Source: Lineolata rhizophorae (taxonomy: Eukaryota; Ascomycota; Dothideomycetes; Lineolatales; Lineolataceae). From it: 64,000 nucleotides of DNA. Numbering within the stretch: the first letter of the stretch is position 1; every line of letters starts with the position of its first letter. The stretch spans positions 65,784 to 129,783 of the forward strand of contig MU001689.1 in NCBI GenBank assembly GCA_010093515.1, in the 5' to 3' direction. Below the pieces are notes generated by a model. That model was not told the origin of the DNA and did no database searches. It was given only the letters and a program-made list of their open reading frames with translations. The position numbers and the translations under genes were made by a program. Shown here one piece after another: positions 12,182 through 24,395 of the stretch.

Positions 12182-15108
12182 TTACATAAGGACGCACCCA
12201 TCCCCGCCCCCCTTGGCCGACGCGCCATTCCTGCTCTCCCCCGCCACGACGTGCACCTGCTGATGCCCGGCGGCGCCAGGCCCACCAGCATGGTGAGCCT
12301 CGCCGGCGCTCGCCCTCCGATACTGCTGGAACTGCTGGTACTGCTGCTGGTACTGCTGCTGCTGGTGGTGAAGCGCACGCGACGACCCACCAGCGGGTCC
12401 CGACCCGCCCCCCCCGACGACGACGGAGCCGCCCTCAGGTTTTTTTCTGTCTTTTAAAGACTGACTGCGCCCGCCACCGGCCGCGCCCCCCGCCATGTAC
12501 CGCAGCAGCCCGATGTTGGCCTCCTTCTTCTTGCGGTGCTCCTTAACCGGCCGCTCCGGGTGCACCACCACGACGGGCTCCTCGCCCACGGCGCCCGGAG
12601 GCGGCGGCGGAGGCGGCGGAGGCGGCGGCATCGCGCCCGGCGGAGCTGGCGGTGGCGGTGGCGGCGGCACCCCGTTCGCGCCCGGGGGCGGAGGAGGCGG
12701 CGGCGGAGGGATGCTCATCCCCGGCGGAGGCGCCGGTGGCGGCGGCATGCCGCTCGCGTGGGCGTGCTTCTTCTTGCTGCCCTTCTTGGAGACCTTGATA
12801 GGGCCGCCGACCAAGTAATCGGCGGGGCCAGGCGGCGGCGGTGGCGGCGGCGGCGGGGGCGGCAGAGGGCTGTGGCCGGGCGGGGGCGGAGCCGAGCCCG
12901 GCGGCGGAGGCGGCGGAGGAGGCGGCGGCGGGGGCTCCGGCATCGGCCACATGTGCATGGTGATGGTCCAGTCGGGCTGCACCATGGTCTCCCAGACGGG
13001 CGGCAGGATGATCTCGTTGTCCGGTCCGACCAGGTCGTAGTGGCCCTCCATGACGTGCGGGCCGATGACGTCCACGTGCGCGAACGCCTGCTGGATCAGC
13101 TTCTCCATGCCGTGCCACGTCTTGCACAGGTCCCACGGGAAGCTGAACTTGCGGCCCACAGCGTCCTTGAACTTGATGGGCGGCTTGGGCCCTTCTTCCT
13201 TGGGCTTGGCCGCCTCGAGCTGCTCCTCGGCCGCCTTCCGAGCCGCCTCGGCCGCATCCGCCAAGGCCTTCGCGTCCGCAATCTCCTTCTCTGCCGCCGC
13301 CTTGGCCTCCTCGGCCTTCTGCGCCGCCTCCTTCTCCGCTTCCTCGCGCGCCTTGGTCTCTGCTTCAATCAACTCCTTGGCGCGCTGCTCCGCGGCCGCC
13401 TTCTCAGCCGCTTCCTTGGCGGCCTTGGCCTCGGCCGCCTTGCGCTCCGACGCCGCGCGTGACTCGGCCGCCTTCTCGCGCGCCAGCTGCTCCTCCTTCT
13501 GCGCCAGAATAAGCTTCTCCAGCCGTCCCAGCTTGTCCTCGTCCTCCTTCTTCTTCTTCTCGGCCTCCTCGCGCTCGGCGTCCTGGCGCGCCCGCTCTTC
13601 CGCAAGCTCCTTGTCGATGCGAGCCTGTTCCTGCCGCATCAACAGCTCCTCCAGCCTCTTCAACCGCTCTTCGTCCGGGTTGGGCGGGGGCGGGGGTGGA
13701 GGCGGAGGCGGAGGCGCCGGGGGCGCAGGAGGTGGAACCTGTGCCACCTGGTTCTGAGGAGGGGGTGGAGGCGGTGGCTGCTGCTGGCCCGGAGGAGGGG
13801 GTGGGCTAGGCTCAGGCGCGGCCGGCGTGCGCCTCTGGTTGCGCGTCGGGCTGGGCGAGTGCGTGTGGGACTGGTGCCCGGGGTGTGGCGGGTACGGATA
13901 CGGGGGCCACCCTCCGTAGGGTTGGTAGTATTGTGGCGCACCGTACGGCATCAGACCCATCTCGTCGCCGCGCGGAGGGGGTGCGGGTGGCATGGACATG
14001 CGGTGCTGTGCCCGTGGTCGGTGCGGCAGGTCGCGAGAGGGTACTTCGCGTGGTGGCGGCGGCGGCTGGTCGAAGTACCCATTGGGCGGGCCCCTCCCGA
14101 CCGGCGAGAAAGGGTTGCCTTGTGGATCGGGCCAGAAAGGGGCCATCCTATCCGCGTACGGGTCGTGATGGCGGGGTAGAGTCACGAGCGCGTCCGGCGA
14201 CGGGCCCGGCGGAGGCCCGCCCGAGAACGGGTTGCCATACGAGAGCGCGCTCTGGGCCCACGGATCAGGCGGCTGTTGGGGGATGTGCGACCATCCCGGA
14301 TAAGGGTGGTGACCCGGCGGCGGCCGCCCATAGGGTGGGGGGTACCCCGGGTAGTCGTCTTGACTCTCCAGACTGGTGGAGTGCCCCCCGACGGAGAGGG
14401 GTCGGGTCCGGGACTGCACGCTGGGATCGCGACGCTCCCGGCGGGGAGCGTGGTCGCGACGGCTGGAGCGGCGCGGCAACGGTTCGGGCGGCAGCTGGTG
14501 GTGGTGGTGGTGCCGCGAGGCGCTGGGAGCGCGTCGCGACGTGGTCTTGGGCCGGATGGACGACGGCGCCCGAGCGGACGGGACGACCGGCACGTCGTAG
14601 TGGGCGTGGCGCGAGCGGTGGCTGCGGTGCTTGGAGTGGCTGCGCGGCCGCGACGCCGAGTCGGACGGGTCGATGTCGTCACCGAGGTCGTCCCACTCCT
14701 CTTCCACCTCCTCTTCGAGCTCGTCCTCGTAGAGGTCTTCGTCCTCCTCGGGGTAGCCCGCCTGGCTATCGGGCGAGGGCACCTGGACGCCGGACGACTG
14801 GCCGTCGGAGTACGAATCGCGATCTGAACCTGTGGCGGTGAAGGACTGGCGGTCCGAGCCCGTGGAACGACTGATTGTGATGCTTTTCCTGCGGGTTGCG
14901 GTGGGTGGTTAGCGGCACGTTCGGACCCGCGGTAAGGGGGGCGGGTGATCACGCGGCGAGCTCTGGGACGGCCGGCCCCCCGGGTTGATCCTGCCCGGGG
15001 CGGCTGCCCGATCCGGCCGAGGCGCATCCACGAGTCCCGGCACGGCGGGCACGAGTGGACGGGCGGTTTGGGGGAGGGAAGGTGCGGGACGAGGGCGACT
15101 TACGGCAT
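12182..15108 (-). CDS. Proline-rich ubiquitin-like-domain protein with CaaX end
   Basis: The model has a 5-nt first coding exon (15104-15108, ATG CC), a 215-nt intron 14889-15103 (GTAAGT donor, GCTAAC branch, CCGCAG acceptor) and a 2707-nt exon, giving about 903 aa starting MPKSITISRST. In order it shows an acidic block (DEDLYEDELEEEVEEEWDD), an Arg/Ser/His-rich region, Pro/Gly/Tyr-rich disorder, a polyproline run, and a long Glu/Ala/Lys coiled coil (about residues 405-565). A conserved fungal ubiquitin-like domain follows (about 570-650: KFKDAVGRKFSFPW, LIQQAFAHVDVIGPHV, WETMVQPDW, ITMHMW). After it come several polyproline runs of up to 12 P and a Gly/Gln-rich tail ending GDGCVLM. The last four residues fit a CaaX prenylation box with Met at the end, as in farnesylated Ras. 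Polyproline could bind profilin, SH3 or WW partners (inference). The coiled coil and domain make it a real protein; its function is unknown. The first exon is less certain than the rest. Confidence 0.78.
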
Positions 15109-15870
15109 GGGAGCAACGATTCCCGACAAGGAAATATCCCGCCCTCGCCCCTTCTGCCAGAGAAGCGAGGAGAGCAGAGATAACCTTGGGACGCGGAGGC
15201 GGTGCTGCGCTGCCCAACGGCCGTCGGGCGGGAGCAGTCGAGCGGGCGGGGCGGCTTGGCCCGCGACCGGTCAGCAAGCTGGTGCGAGGGCGGGCCCGAT
15301 CTCCGGGGATCTCGCGCCGGCCTCTCGCGTCGACACTCGGCTGGACGCACCGAGGCGCGGCCTGCGGAGGCGGAACCCTGCAATCGACCTTCTGCGTCGC
15401 GGCGGAGACGCGCGACGGAAGGTCCACTGCGGGGAAGGGCGGTGTGCGGAAGGGCGTTTGGTGGGAGCGAGGCAAGTCGGGCTCGCGCCGGAGGAGGAGC
15501 GGGAAGGAGGGAGGATAAAGGGTGCGAGAGCGACGGGGCGTGCGAGAAAGGGGCGACAAGGGGAGACCAGGGCGGGCCGCGGCGCGCGAGTCGCGACTCA
15601 CGAGACGGAGGCCCGGACTGTCGCAGCGAGCGCGAGTGTAGGGCTGGCGCCGACGGCTCGGCAACGCGCCTAAACAAGCCCCCCCTTCTGGACGGCTCGC
15701 ACTCGAGCAGCGGAGGTCGCGCCTTGAGTGCAACGGCCGGGTCGCGCCCGCCTTGTCCAGGCGCAAGGACGCGCGAGGTCGCGGGTTGTCGCCGGCGGCA
15801 CTCAATTTGCTACGGCGGCGCGTGCTCGCGGAGGAGCGCGGACGGGCCGCGTTGCGCCTGTCGCGTTGCC

Positions 15871-15892
15871 GGGGGGAGAGGGAGGGGGAGGG

Positions 15893-15964
<72 letters not shown>

Positions 15965-15980
15965 GGGGGAGGGGGCGGGG
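15871..15980. repeat. poly-G tract with G5A-type flanks
   Basis: Positions 15896-15963 read as 68 uninterrupted G. They are flanked on both sides by runs of 3-6 G separated by single A (15871-15895 and 15964-15980). On the plus strand this would fold into stacked G-quadruplexes. A homopolymer this long may equally be a sequencing or assembly artefact, so the true length is uncertain. Confidence 0.95.
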
Positions 15981-18663
15981 CCGAGGCGTCTGTCGCAGCG
16001 TGGTCCGCTTGCCGCCAATGCGCGTCGGCCGCTGCAATGGCCGGGCGGCCCAGCAACAGGGAAGCCTGTAAATTCGTAGCCGAAGGATGCTCGATGACGA
16101 GCAGCGCCAGCGCGAGGCCTGACCGGTGAGGGGCAGGCCAAAAAAAAAAAAAGGCGACAAAAACAAGGCCGCGGACGGGCGCAGGTTAAAAGAAGAGAGA
16201 TCCTGGCGCCTTAGGCCGGACACTGATTGACGGCCCGGTGGTTGATGGCGTGCTCCGGAAGATGAGGGAATAGGGATGTTGCCTGTTCAACGGGAGGACT
16301 GGGCCCGGGGGCGTTGCGAAGCGAAGAAAGGCGCGCGGGCTGAAGAAGGGACGAGAATAAAAAAGGTCAGCAACCTCTCTGAGCTATGACGACGACGGCA
16401 TGCATTGTGCAGCAACGCAGCGACGCCGAGGGCTCCAGCGAGCCAGCGACGCGCAGCGGGACGCAGCGGGCCCCAAGATGATGCCTGCACTGGCGGCGCC
16501 GCGCTTGCAGCAGCAATGCAGCAGCGCTTGCAGTAAAAGCCGCAGAAACAGGGGTGCGCTGTGGTGGGCGTGCCGACCTGGCAACCCAGCAAGCAGCGCA
16601 GGCGGGACGCAGCCGGGGCGGCTGGCGTGGCTGGCTGGCTTGCAGAGCGCAGGCGGCCTTTTGACGCCCGACACGCGCGACCTATAATTACCATTATACG
16701 GTCCCGCCGTCGTCCAGCGTCGTCGGGGAGGGCCTCCCAGGCCAGAAAGACCCCCTGGGGGGCCCCCGGTCCCGAGCGCGTTCACGCCGCCGGTCCGTCG
16801 TCGCCGATCAGCGCCAGCAAGCGAGCGACCGAGCGACGGCCGAGCGGGCACACACAACCCGGCGCGCACCACGCACACCAAAACACGACGAGAGGGGCAA
16901 AGGAAACGTGGGACGCGCAAGAAACAATTCAGCACTTACCGCCAGCAATTATGAACGTTGCGACCGCGATTGGAAGGGCGCCAGGCGAGGACCGCAGGCA
17001 AAGGGACCAGCAACGCGCACCCGAAGGGCGTTTGTGGGTTGGTTGTCCGGTCGAGCAGGAGCGGGACCGACGAGCGGACGGGGACCGCGGGCAGTATTTG
17101 AAGGGAGCAACCAGGGTTGCCAAATGCGCTGGTCTCCCGCGACAACGAGGCGGACCGGCCCAGTCAAGCTTGTCTCGGTTGCTGTCCGGACGCAAGCCGT
17201 TGCCAAAGGCAACAGGAAAATATGCCAGGCCAACGGGAGGCAACGAATGCAAGATGACGGCGGGCCAAACAAAATCCTGTTGCGGGGATATACCTGTCCA
17301 GACTTTTCTGTCCTTGGTCCTTTTCTCTTTTTTTTCTTTTTTGGGCGCGACAAATAATATGCCAGGCAAAAGGCAGATCCGGTTCCGGTGTGGTTGTACA
17401 GACGGCAATAACAGATGCCAGCGTGGACGTGTAAATCAAACAATATCAAAAGAAAGTAATGAATGAATTCACTCCTTCCGCCGGATCGGCCGCCGGTATC
17501 TATATCTGCTCTCGAGGACTCGGTGCTGCTGGGGGCACATTCGGACTGCCTCGGCGCAGCAAAATATTGGAGAAACAAATAATGGTGCGGGTTGGGTGCT
17601 GTGTGCGTGCGTGCGTGCTGTGCTGTGCGAGCGGCAGGCCTAGGCTCGGGTCCCACCACGGGTTTGACTTCCTGTGTATGGCTGTTTGGGCTGGTTGCAG
17701 ACAGCCGTGTGTAACGACCTCCCTGAGTCGTCGGCTTGATCTCCTTGGCTTGGCCGGATCGGATCTCGATTGATCAGGTGGCGCGAAACGAGGACTTGAG
17801 AAAGACTGAGATGGGCTAGGGCAAGAGGGAAGAAAAGGGTGAGGATTCTACAGAAGGGAAGGACCATGGTGCCGAACGGCACTTTCACTAGGTATATATT
17901 TCTTGACCGGCCGCGTATCTAGCTCCTCACACTTGCAGCAGGACTACTGTACGTGCTTCAGTGAACTGACTCGCCGCAGACGACGGAGCTATTCACGTCG
18001 GCGGCTGCGAAGGGCAAAAAAAGGACCGCAGCACCCAAGCGTTTCGCTGTCACCCGCAGGGGCCGCGTTCCAATGCAGCCAAGGTGGATTTCCATCGCCG
18101 GCCTCGCCCCGCCCATGCTCCGCCGGACCGGCCAGCTCAACGAACACGGTGCATTGGAAGTTGCGGACTGGCCCTGCAGAGCACGCAAGCAGCCTCGCGG
18201 GAGAAGAATAGAAACCAGGCGCCGCACAGTCATACTTGGGCCTCGGTCTTCACACGTAAACATCCGAAACACAGCGGGCGGGAACCTACCGTATCGGTCG
18301 AAGCCCGACCCCGCCTCCACGATCCTAAAACAAGAAGAAACTCGTCCCGCGCGACAGAAAGCCCAGGAACTGACCAGAATCCTCCATTCCGATCCCCAAT
18401 TCCCAAAAGCTTCCCTCCCGTCCTCGCCACCCACCAACGTCAGCGACACTCGGGCGAGCCTGACCGTCGGGCGCCCGCGCTGCCCGCGCTGCCCGTCCGC
18501 GCCTGTCCCGCCGTGACACGTCGACTAGCGCGACGACGCGCTTCGCCGCGGCCGCCCACCCGCAGGCCGCATGCCCGCAGGGCCCCCCCAATTCAACAAT
18601 CAAGCAACGCCGCGGCCCTACAGTACGAAATTACCTACGTGGCTAAGCCGTTTCGGGGGGGGC

Positions 18664-18683
18664 CCCAATGGCGCGCCATTGGG
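18664..18683. promoter_or_regulatory. perfect 20-bp palindrome of two inverted CCAAT boxes
   Basis: CCCAATGG followed at once by CGCG and then CCATTGGG forms a perfect inverted repeat with GGCGCGCC at its centre. Each arm contains CCAAT, the core recognised by the fungal HAP/CBC complex (family knowledge). Whether it regulates a gene is unknown; no start codon of a recognised gene is close. Confidence 0.5.
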
Positions 18684-20384
18684 CCCTTCGGACTGCATCT
18701 CGACCGCCCCAACTCTCTCGAGTGGCCCGCCCGCGACGCGGAATCGTCATCGTCGTGTCGAGAATTGGCCAGCGGAAGAAGTTCCAGCCCTTCCCGTCCC
18801 GTCTGGTCGCACGCGAATGGAGACGAGAAGGGGAAGAAGAAAAATTTTTTCCTTGCTTTTCCGGTCAGGACGGGTTCGTTGCCAGAACGAGTCCCGCAGA
18901 CCCACAGGGCAGAGATACAACGACGGCCCAGTGGCCCACCCGCGAAAGCGCGGCCGGCAGCCCAATCCGCTCCCAAAACCACCTACCTACGTCCCTCGTC
19001 GTCATCCTCTCGTCGACTCGGCCGGCCAGCCGCATACAGAGCAGGCCCAGCCCTGCGCCCTCCCGTCCCCTAGGTAAACGCCCCCCCCCCCACCCCCATG
19101 CCCTCGCTCTCTTCCCTCGCTCCATCCCGCCCGCCCTTTCCCGTGCGGCTCCACAACGCAGCGCACGCCCTCCCGCCTCGCGCCCGCCGCCGCCGCCGCC
19201 ATCTCCTCGTGCTCCTCGCGCGCGGACCTGCAGAGAACAAGGCGCCCAATGCCGGCGCCACCAGAGCCGCCTCCCTTCTCTCCTCCCCTACGCCTTGCGC
19301 CTTAGCAGCTGTCCGAGCCCCGGCCTCCAGCCGGGGCGCCAGCCCAGCCAATTCGTCGTGGCTTCGGCGGCCCCAATCGCGCGGCGCGTTCGTTGTCGGG
19401 AGAGAGCCGCAGGGTCCGGCCTCGTCTCGTCGGGCTGGACTTGCCCTCGTAGGTAGGTACAGTAGGTAGGTTGGCGTGCCGGGTAAACGGGTGGACGACG
19501 CCCGTCGCGTGGCTGGAGTGGGCCGCGCAAGCACACGTACTTACTCGTACATGTCTGTCCGTCGCGTATGGGCAATCCGGGGGCGGGTCTGGAAGGTGCT
19601 GGGCTAGGCCAGCCTGGTGGTGGTAATGCGCTGGAGGGTGGCCGGCGGAGTCTGCGTCTGTCAGGGTCCTCGAAGATCGGAAGAACGTGTGGGTGCGTGT
19701 GGCGGATGGCGTGTCGTGTTGTTCATGTCTTTGTTGTTTGATCGACAAACTGGCAGCTCGCCGACAGAGAGATCGTCCACTATGATGATGACTGTGACGA
19801 ACAGCCGGCGAGCGTAGGACCCTGAACTGACCGACTCTACTGCCTCAAGAAACGGTTGTCGTCGGTTTCGCTGATCGTCCGCAGCCCTGGCCACTTTTCC
19901 GGCTGACACCGGAATTTTCTAAATTGGGCTGTCTTCATTGGTTGAAATTTGGTTGGCATGCTCGGAGATTTTGTGATACGTCGGCATAATGACATCAACT
20001 AGAATCGTTGTGGTAGGTAATCTGTGTACAACGCACGAGGACTTGAAACACGTAGGACGGTCGAATCTTCATCCAAAAGAAACAAGAAAAGATGGAAAGA
20101 AGTTAAGGTTGTGTAAACATGTCAGTCACCCTGGGTATCCAAAGAAAGCGTTCAGACCGGACACGAGTTTGAACCTGCCGTGAAGGAACTTTCCCTAGGC
20201 TCCCTGCAGAACGGCTCTGTTGCCCTACGTCGTGTATCCATGCGAGCCGTTCGATCCCGAATGTAAACCAATCCAAGTTTGCTGTTGCCCAAGCAGATCC
20301 ATATTGCCAGAAGAGCTCCAGTGCAATAATGACACGAGAATAAGAAAAAAAAAATAAAAATGCAGAGTTCATCCACAAACTCGC

Positions 20385-23300
20385 TCATGAAACGTCCACC
20401 CCGACTCCGCAAATCTCCAATATCACGTTTGCAATAGTGCTCACAGCCCACAGCACCACCAAGCCCCATCCAATCTGTCTATCCATCCGCCACTTCCGCC
20501 AGGGCACCACGATCAGCAAACCCACGAGCGTCACCATCAGCGTGGCCCCGCTAATCATCAGCGTGCTGCTCACGTCGATGTGGTACGGCTTGAACTTCAT
20601 GGGCCGATCCGGATGCTTCTCCTGCTTGTGCTTGGCGCCCTTAATCGTCATGTAACAACCAGAGACTCCTATTCCTATCAGGATGTTGAGCATGGGCCCG
20701 CCGAAGCAGGCCGAGAGCGCCATGATGGGATAGCCCAAGCGGGCGACGGTGATGTCGGCCACGAAGTCGCCGAGAGAGTTGCCCACGGCGAAGATGGTTA
20801 GCCCCAGGATCGCGTCCGAGATGTTGAGCACAACGCCCAGCGTCTTGAGCACGCCTACCACCTCGTTGGCAATGGTGCTAATCCAGGTGATGCTGACGGC
20901 GAAGCCGACAAAGCAGAGAAGCGGGCGCCAGCGCGGCGGCCGCGTCGCCGTCGTCGTCCCAATAAGCAGCGCCAGGACTACCAGCGACACCACCAGCGCC
21001 ACTAGCACTGGCTTAACAAGCAGATACGGCTCCGTCGGGTGCATGTTGGCCCATACGATGACCACGATGAAAAGCGGCGCCGTGAACGTCTGCAGCATCA
21101 CTAGCCACCGGTTCCACTGCTTCGGCTCGACCGCCTTTGGCGTCCCAGCAGCGGGGAGTTGCTCCGGTGACGCGGAAATCTGGGGCTGTGGGCGTGGCCG
21201 TTGGCGCTGCGGTGCTTGCTGCGGCGGCCCGTGTGTGGTTACGCCTGGCCCGCCGGAATGAAACCGTTGGCGGTGGACATCCTCGGCCGCGGTAGCCACG
21301 TCGATGGTACCGTAGTCTACCGATCTCCTCCGGCCCCTGCTCGGAGACAGATTGTGCTCGATGGCAGCGTGCGGGGCTGCATGGTTGTCGCCGTGGCCGT
21401 TCATAAGGGTCGACGATTCTGTGGGTTGCCCGTCATCATCGATCAGGATTCTTACCGTGGCCGCGTTCTGCGGCGGCCGCTTCTGCGGCTGCGATGGTGG
21501 CACTGGCGAGGCGGGACCAGGCAAGCTAAGCTCCGGCACAGCCGTCGTGCCATCGTCCCCGTCCTCCTCATCCTCCTCGTCCTTTTGAGTTTCCACAACC
21601 GGCAATGTAATTGTGAGAAGGAAAATGCTCGGTGCAGCGACTATGGCCAAAAACCGCTCCCAAGTGTTTTTATCCTTCCACGTGTAGAGCGTGGGAAATA
21701 ACGTCGAGAAGAGCACCTGCGGGGGCGGTAGCATCGTGAGCGGCCACCACTTTGGCGGCCTTGGCTCGTCATGCCCTAGTAACGTGTCTCCGTAATAACT
21801 CTCAGGTGACATGCTAGGTGACGGGAGACGGATGCTTGGTGCCCGAGAAGCGGTACTAGCAGAAAGTGGGTAATCTGTGTAAGCGGGAAATGGCGAGACT
21901 GGCGAGTGTCCTGATTGTTGTGGTGCTCTGGCGGCGCTGGAGGGAATCTGAAGTTTGGGGGCTTTCGGCGCTCCCGACCGTGTAGCTGTCGAGGCCACTG
22001 CTTCCCGCGAATCGGCCTGGCCGTCAATACGTCCATGGTGATCCCGATGCTGCGGGTTTGGATGGTTCGGGTCTGAGGGAGGCGCTAGTCGATTGGGTGA
22101 CAGTGCCCGCGCGCTCGATGGCGCAGGACTAGAAGCCCTCGACGTCTGTGATGGAGGCGGGGAAAGAGAAATAGTCGGAGAAGGTGGTACAAGTGACGAC
22201 CGTCGCGTGGATGACTGGTCATGGGTAATTGATCGGTCCTCCGCAAGTGGTGCCAGGAGGTCAATCTGCGGAACATTTGGTCTCCGCATTGCATCGTGGT
22301 CAATTCGTAGGGCGTCCGCACCATTTGCGGACACAGCTCTCACGCGATGGGGACCGTCCCTAGCATCCAGGCTAGGCCTCGAAACCGAAAGAGAGGTGCT
22401 GTCGGGACCAAGCGACACGTCGAATGAAGGCCGCGACGATGCAGGGTCGGAAAAGGTAGATAGTCTGTCCTGCTGCTGCGCGGTGGTGAAATTCGGGTCA
22501 TCCGAGTACCGCCGTAAGTATATAGGTTGTGACTGGATATTCCTTGATTTTTGCAGCGAAGTTAACACCGCGCGAAATTCGAGCGCGCCCACCAGGCTCG
22601 GCCGAATTGGCGTTTTGGTCAGCCGCCTAGCCCTAGATCGTGGGCGGCTCAATCGCATGTTGTTGCTCAGCTCACTCATCCATCGTCCACGCGCCTCTTC
22701 CTCTTCAAGCTCGTCTTCCTCGGCACCATCCCCTCCCATCTCCAATGCAGCAAAGTCATCCTGGGAGACCCCCCTGGACTGAGTGCGTGTGTGCGTGCCA
22801 GCCGATCCATCTTCGTCCTCATCGTGATACTCAGGCATGTCTGCCTCCTCACCTCCTGGGACAACGAAATGGCTGCGCGAGGTCACATCTATCTGCCTCC
22901 ATCGTCGGCGCCGTGTAAGCCACCAATGCCATACAACGACGAACACAACATAAAACAGATAGAAGCCAACCATAGCGACACATTCCCAAAGATACAACGC
23001 TCCATCCCACAGAAAAACCAAGCTAAATCCCGCTGCTGCAGTGAAGAAGCAGACGTCCCGTATAAAACTCCGTCTTGCAACTTGAAATGGCCTGACCAGA
23101 GCCATTGATCCTGCCACGACAGCAGTAATGAAACTCGCCGCACCGATCAATTCGCCGACTGCAAGGCTGCCGCTGTTTGTACTCATGGCCGCGAACGTAG
23201 AAAACACATCGGGGCTTCCGTTGCCAAACGCCAAAAATGTAACTCCGGCCAGACTCTCGCTCATCCCGAGCAATGATGCAATCGTGCTGAGATTAACGGA

Positions 23301-23789
23301 AAAGAAGTCGCTCGCTGCGATGCCAATCGTGCTGAACAAGAGGGCCAGCCATAGTATGAGAATCACAAAGGCGAGGGCTTTCGCATGAGGAAGGCGACAA
23401 TAGTAGAGGGAGAGGTAGGATATAATGCCCGCTTCTTCGTCCGGGCAGTTGGCGTGGACAAAAGCGCATTTGTCAACGGCTTTGTGGACATGTCGACACT
23501 GAAATTGCGAAGCTAGAATTAGCAACAATACATAAAATTTTGAGCTGCAGTTGAAGCGCCGTTATACCTCTTCATCCTCTCCATCCTGCAACAAACCCAC
23601 ATCTCTGCGCAGTAGTCCGCTGGAGCTTAGGTCGCTGCCTGCGACGCCGCTACTACGATCTCGAAGTATGGCTAAAACAGCAATGATAGAAATAACGAGT
23701 ATAGTTAGATAAAATGGCCTGGCGGAATATTTTTGGCGCTGCCTCTTCGCAGCTCGGTGTCGCGTGCGCGCGACTACGTGGTCGGCCAT
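20385..23789 (-). CDS. Cation/Ca2+ exchanger (CaCA superfamily, NCKX/CCX-like)
   Basis: Membrane antiporter predicted to exchange Ca2+ for Na+/K+ or H+ at an internal membrane; the closest remembered relatives are fungal YDL206W-like and animal NCLX-type proteins. Exons 23568-23789 and 20385-23498, joined in phase 0 across a 69-nt intron (donor GTATAA, acceptor TTTCAG), give about 1111 aa. Exon 1 encodes a signal-anchor-like helix (FYLTILVISIIAVLAIL). Exon 2 begins with a cysteine-containing luminal segment and a first set of about five hydrophobic helices holding the alpha-1 repeat (GVTFLAFGNGSPDVFST). A very long Ser/Pro/Arg-rich cytosolic loop of roughly 430 residues follows, then a second helix set holding the alpha-2 repeat (GLTIFAVGNSLGDFVADI, FGGPMLN). 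The two GNGSPD/GNSLGD motifs are the ion-binding signatures. The exact ion and membrane cannot be read from the sequence. Confidence 0.88.
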
Positions 23790-24395
23790 GACGACGGCCT
23801 AGGCAGCTTCGGGTGGGGAATCGACAACGTGCGCCCAGCTTGCGGCGCATAGCATTTAAGGCCTACTCAGGAGCAATGGCATGATCATGAATAAATGGGT
23901 CGCAAGACCAAGGGAGAAAAGGTTGCCTAGAGTGAGGGGCAAAATCAAAGATTGGGTGTGGAAAATAGGGACGTGGTGGCCTGCACCGCCTCAACACCTC
24001 GGCCGTGGACTGGAGTTGGTGGCGATGATGGTCCAGCGAGGTGACGGAGCGCGCAACCGATTGTTCGCTACCGTGGAATGCGATGGTGCCTAGCACCTTT
24101 GGGAACCGGCCTCAAGCCACAAGCCAAGGGGATGGTGTCGGTGCAAGATTGTGGCGCAGCTCGGAACATAGCTCTGCCGCGACAATGCACGGAACGATGC
24201 CAAGCGTTCGGTGGCCCCCCGGCCCGGGTTTGTTTACCAACACCGAGCGCCCGCCGTGCGACGCTCGCCGCGATACACGTTAACGGCGCGCAACTTGACG
24301 CGGCAACGCTGCTTTCCTCCCCCCAACTGCATTCCTCGGGATACTTCGATGCTACCGGAATTAGTGGGACTGCATCAACACATATTTTGCCCATC
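23790..24395. promoter_or_regulatory. divergent intergenic region, exchanger / condensin
   Basis: About 600 bp lie between the start codons of two divergent genes and should contain both promoters. No protein-like frame and no clear TATA box were seen. Confidence 0.4.

Larger units (their letters stand above)
15109..20384. other. 5.3-kb GC-rich region without recognised genes
   Basis: The open frames here are long only because the DNA is GC-rich. They are Arg/Pro/Ala/Gly-rich in all six frames, contain the poly-G run, and show no domain. The region lies upstream of the minus-strand gene starting at 15108 and downstream of the minus-strand transporter ending at 20385. It may hold a long promoter or 5' leader for the former: a GTAAGT donor-like site lies at about 16933-16938 on the minus strand. 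It also contains TATA-like AT islands (around 16683-16696 and 17890-17900), A-runs (16141-16152) and pyrimidine-rich blocks. Confidence 0.5.

Noticed and set aside
12536-13462. 308-aa plus-strand frame opposite the CaaX protein
   Set aside because: Arg-rich shadow of the polyproline and coiled-coil codons; the minus strand has the recognised domain.
15300-16140. Long Gly-, Pro- or Arg-rich open frames over the poly-G tract
   Set aside because: They exist only because a homopolymer and GC-rich DNA lack stops in every frame; no motif, start context or splice pattern supports a gene.
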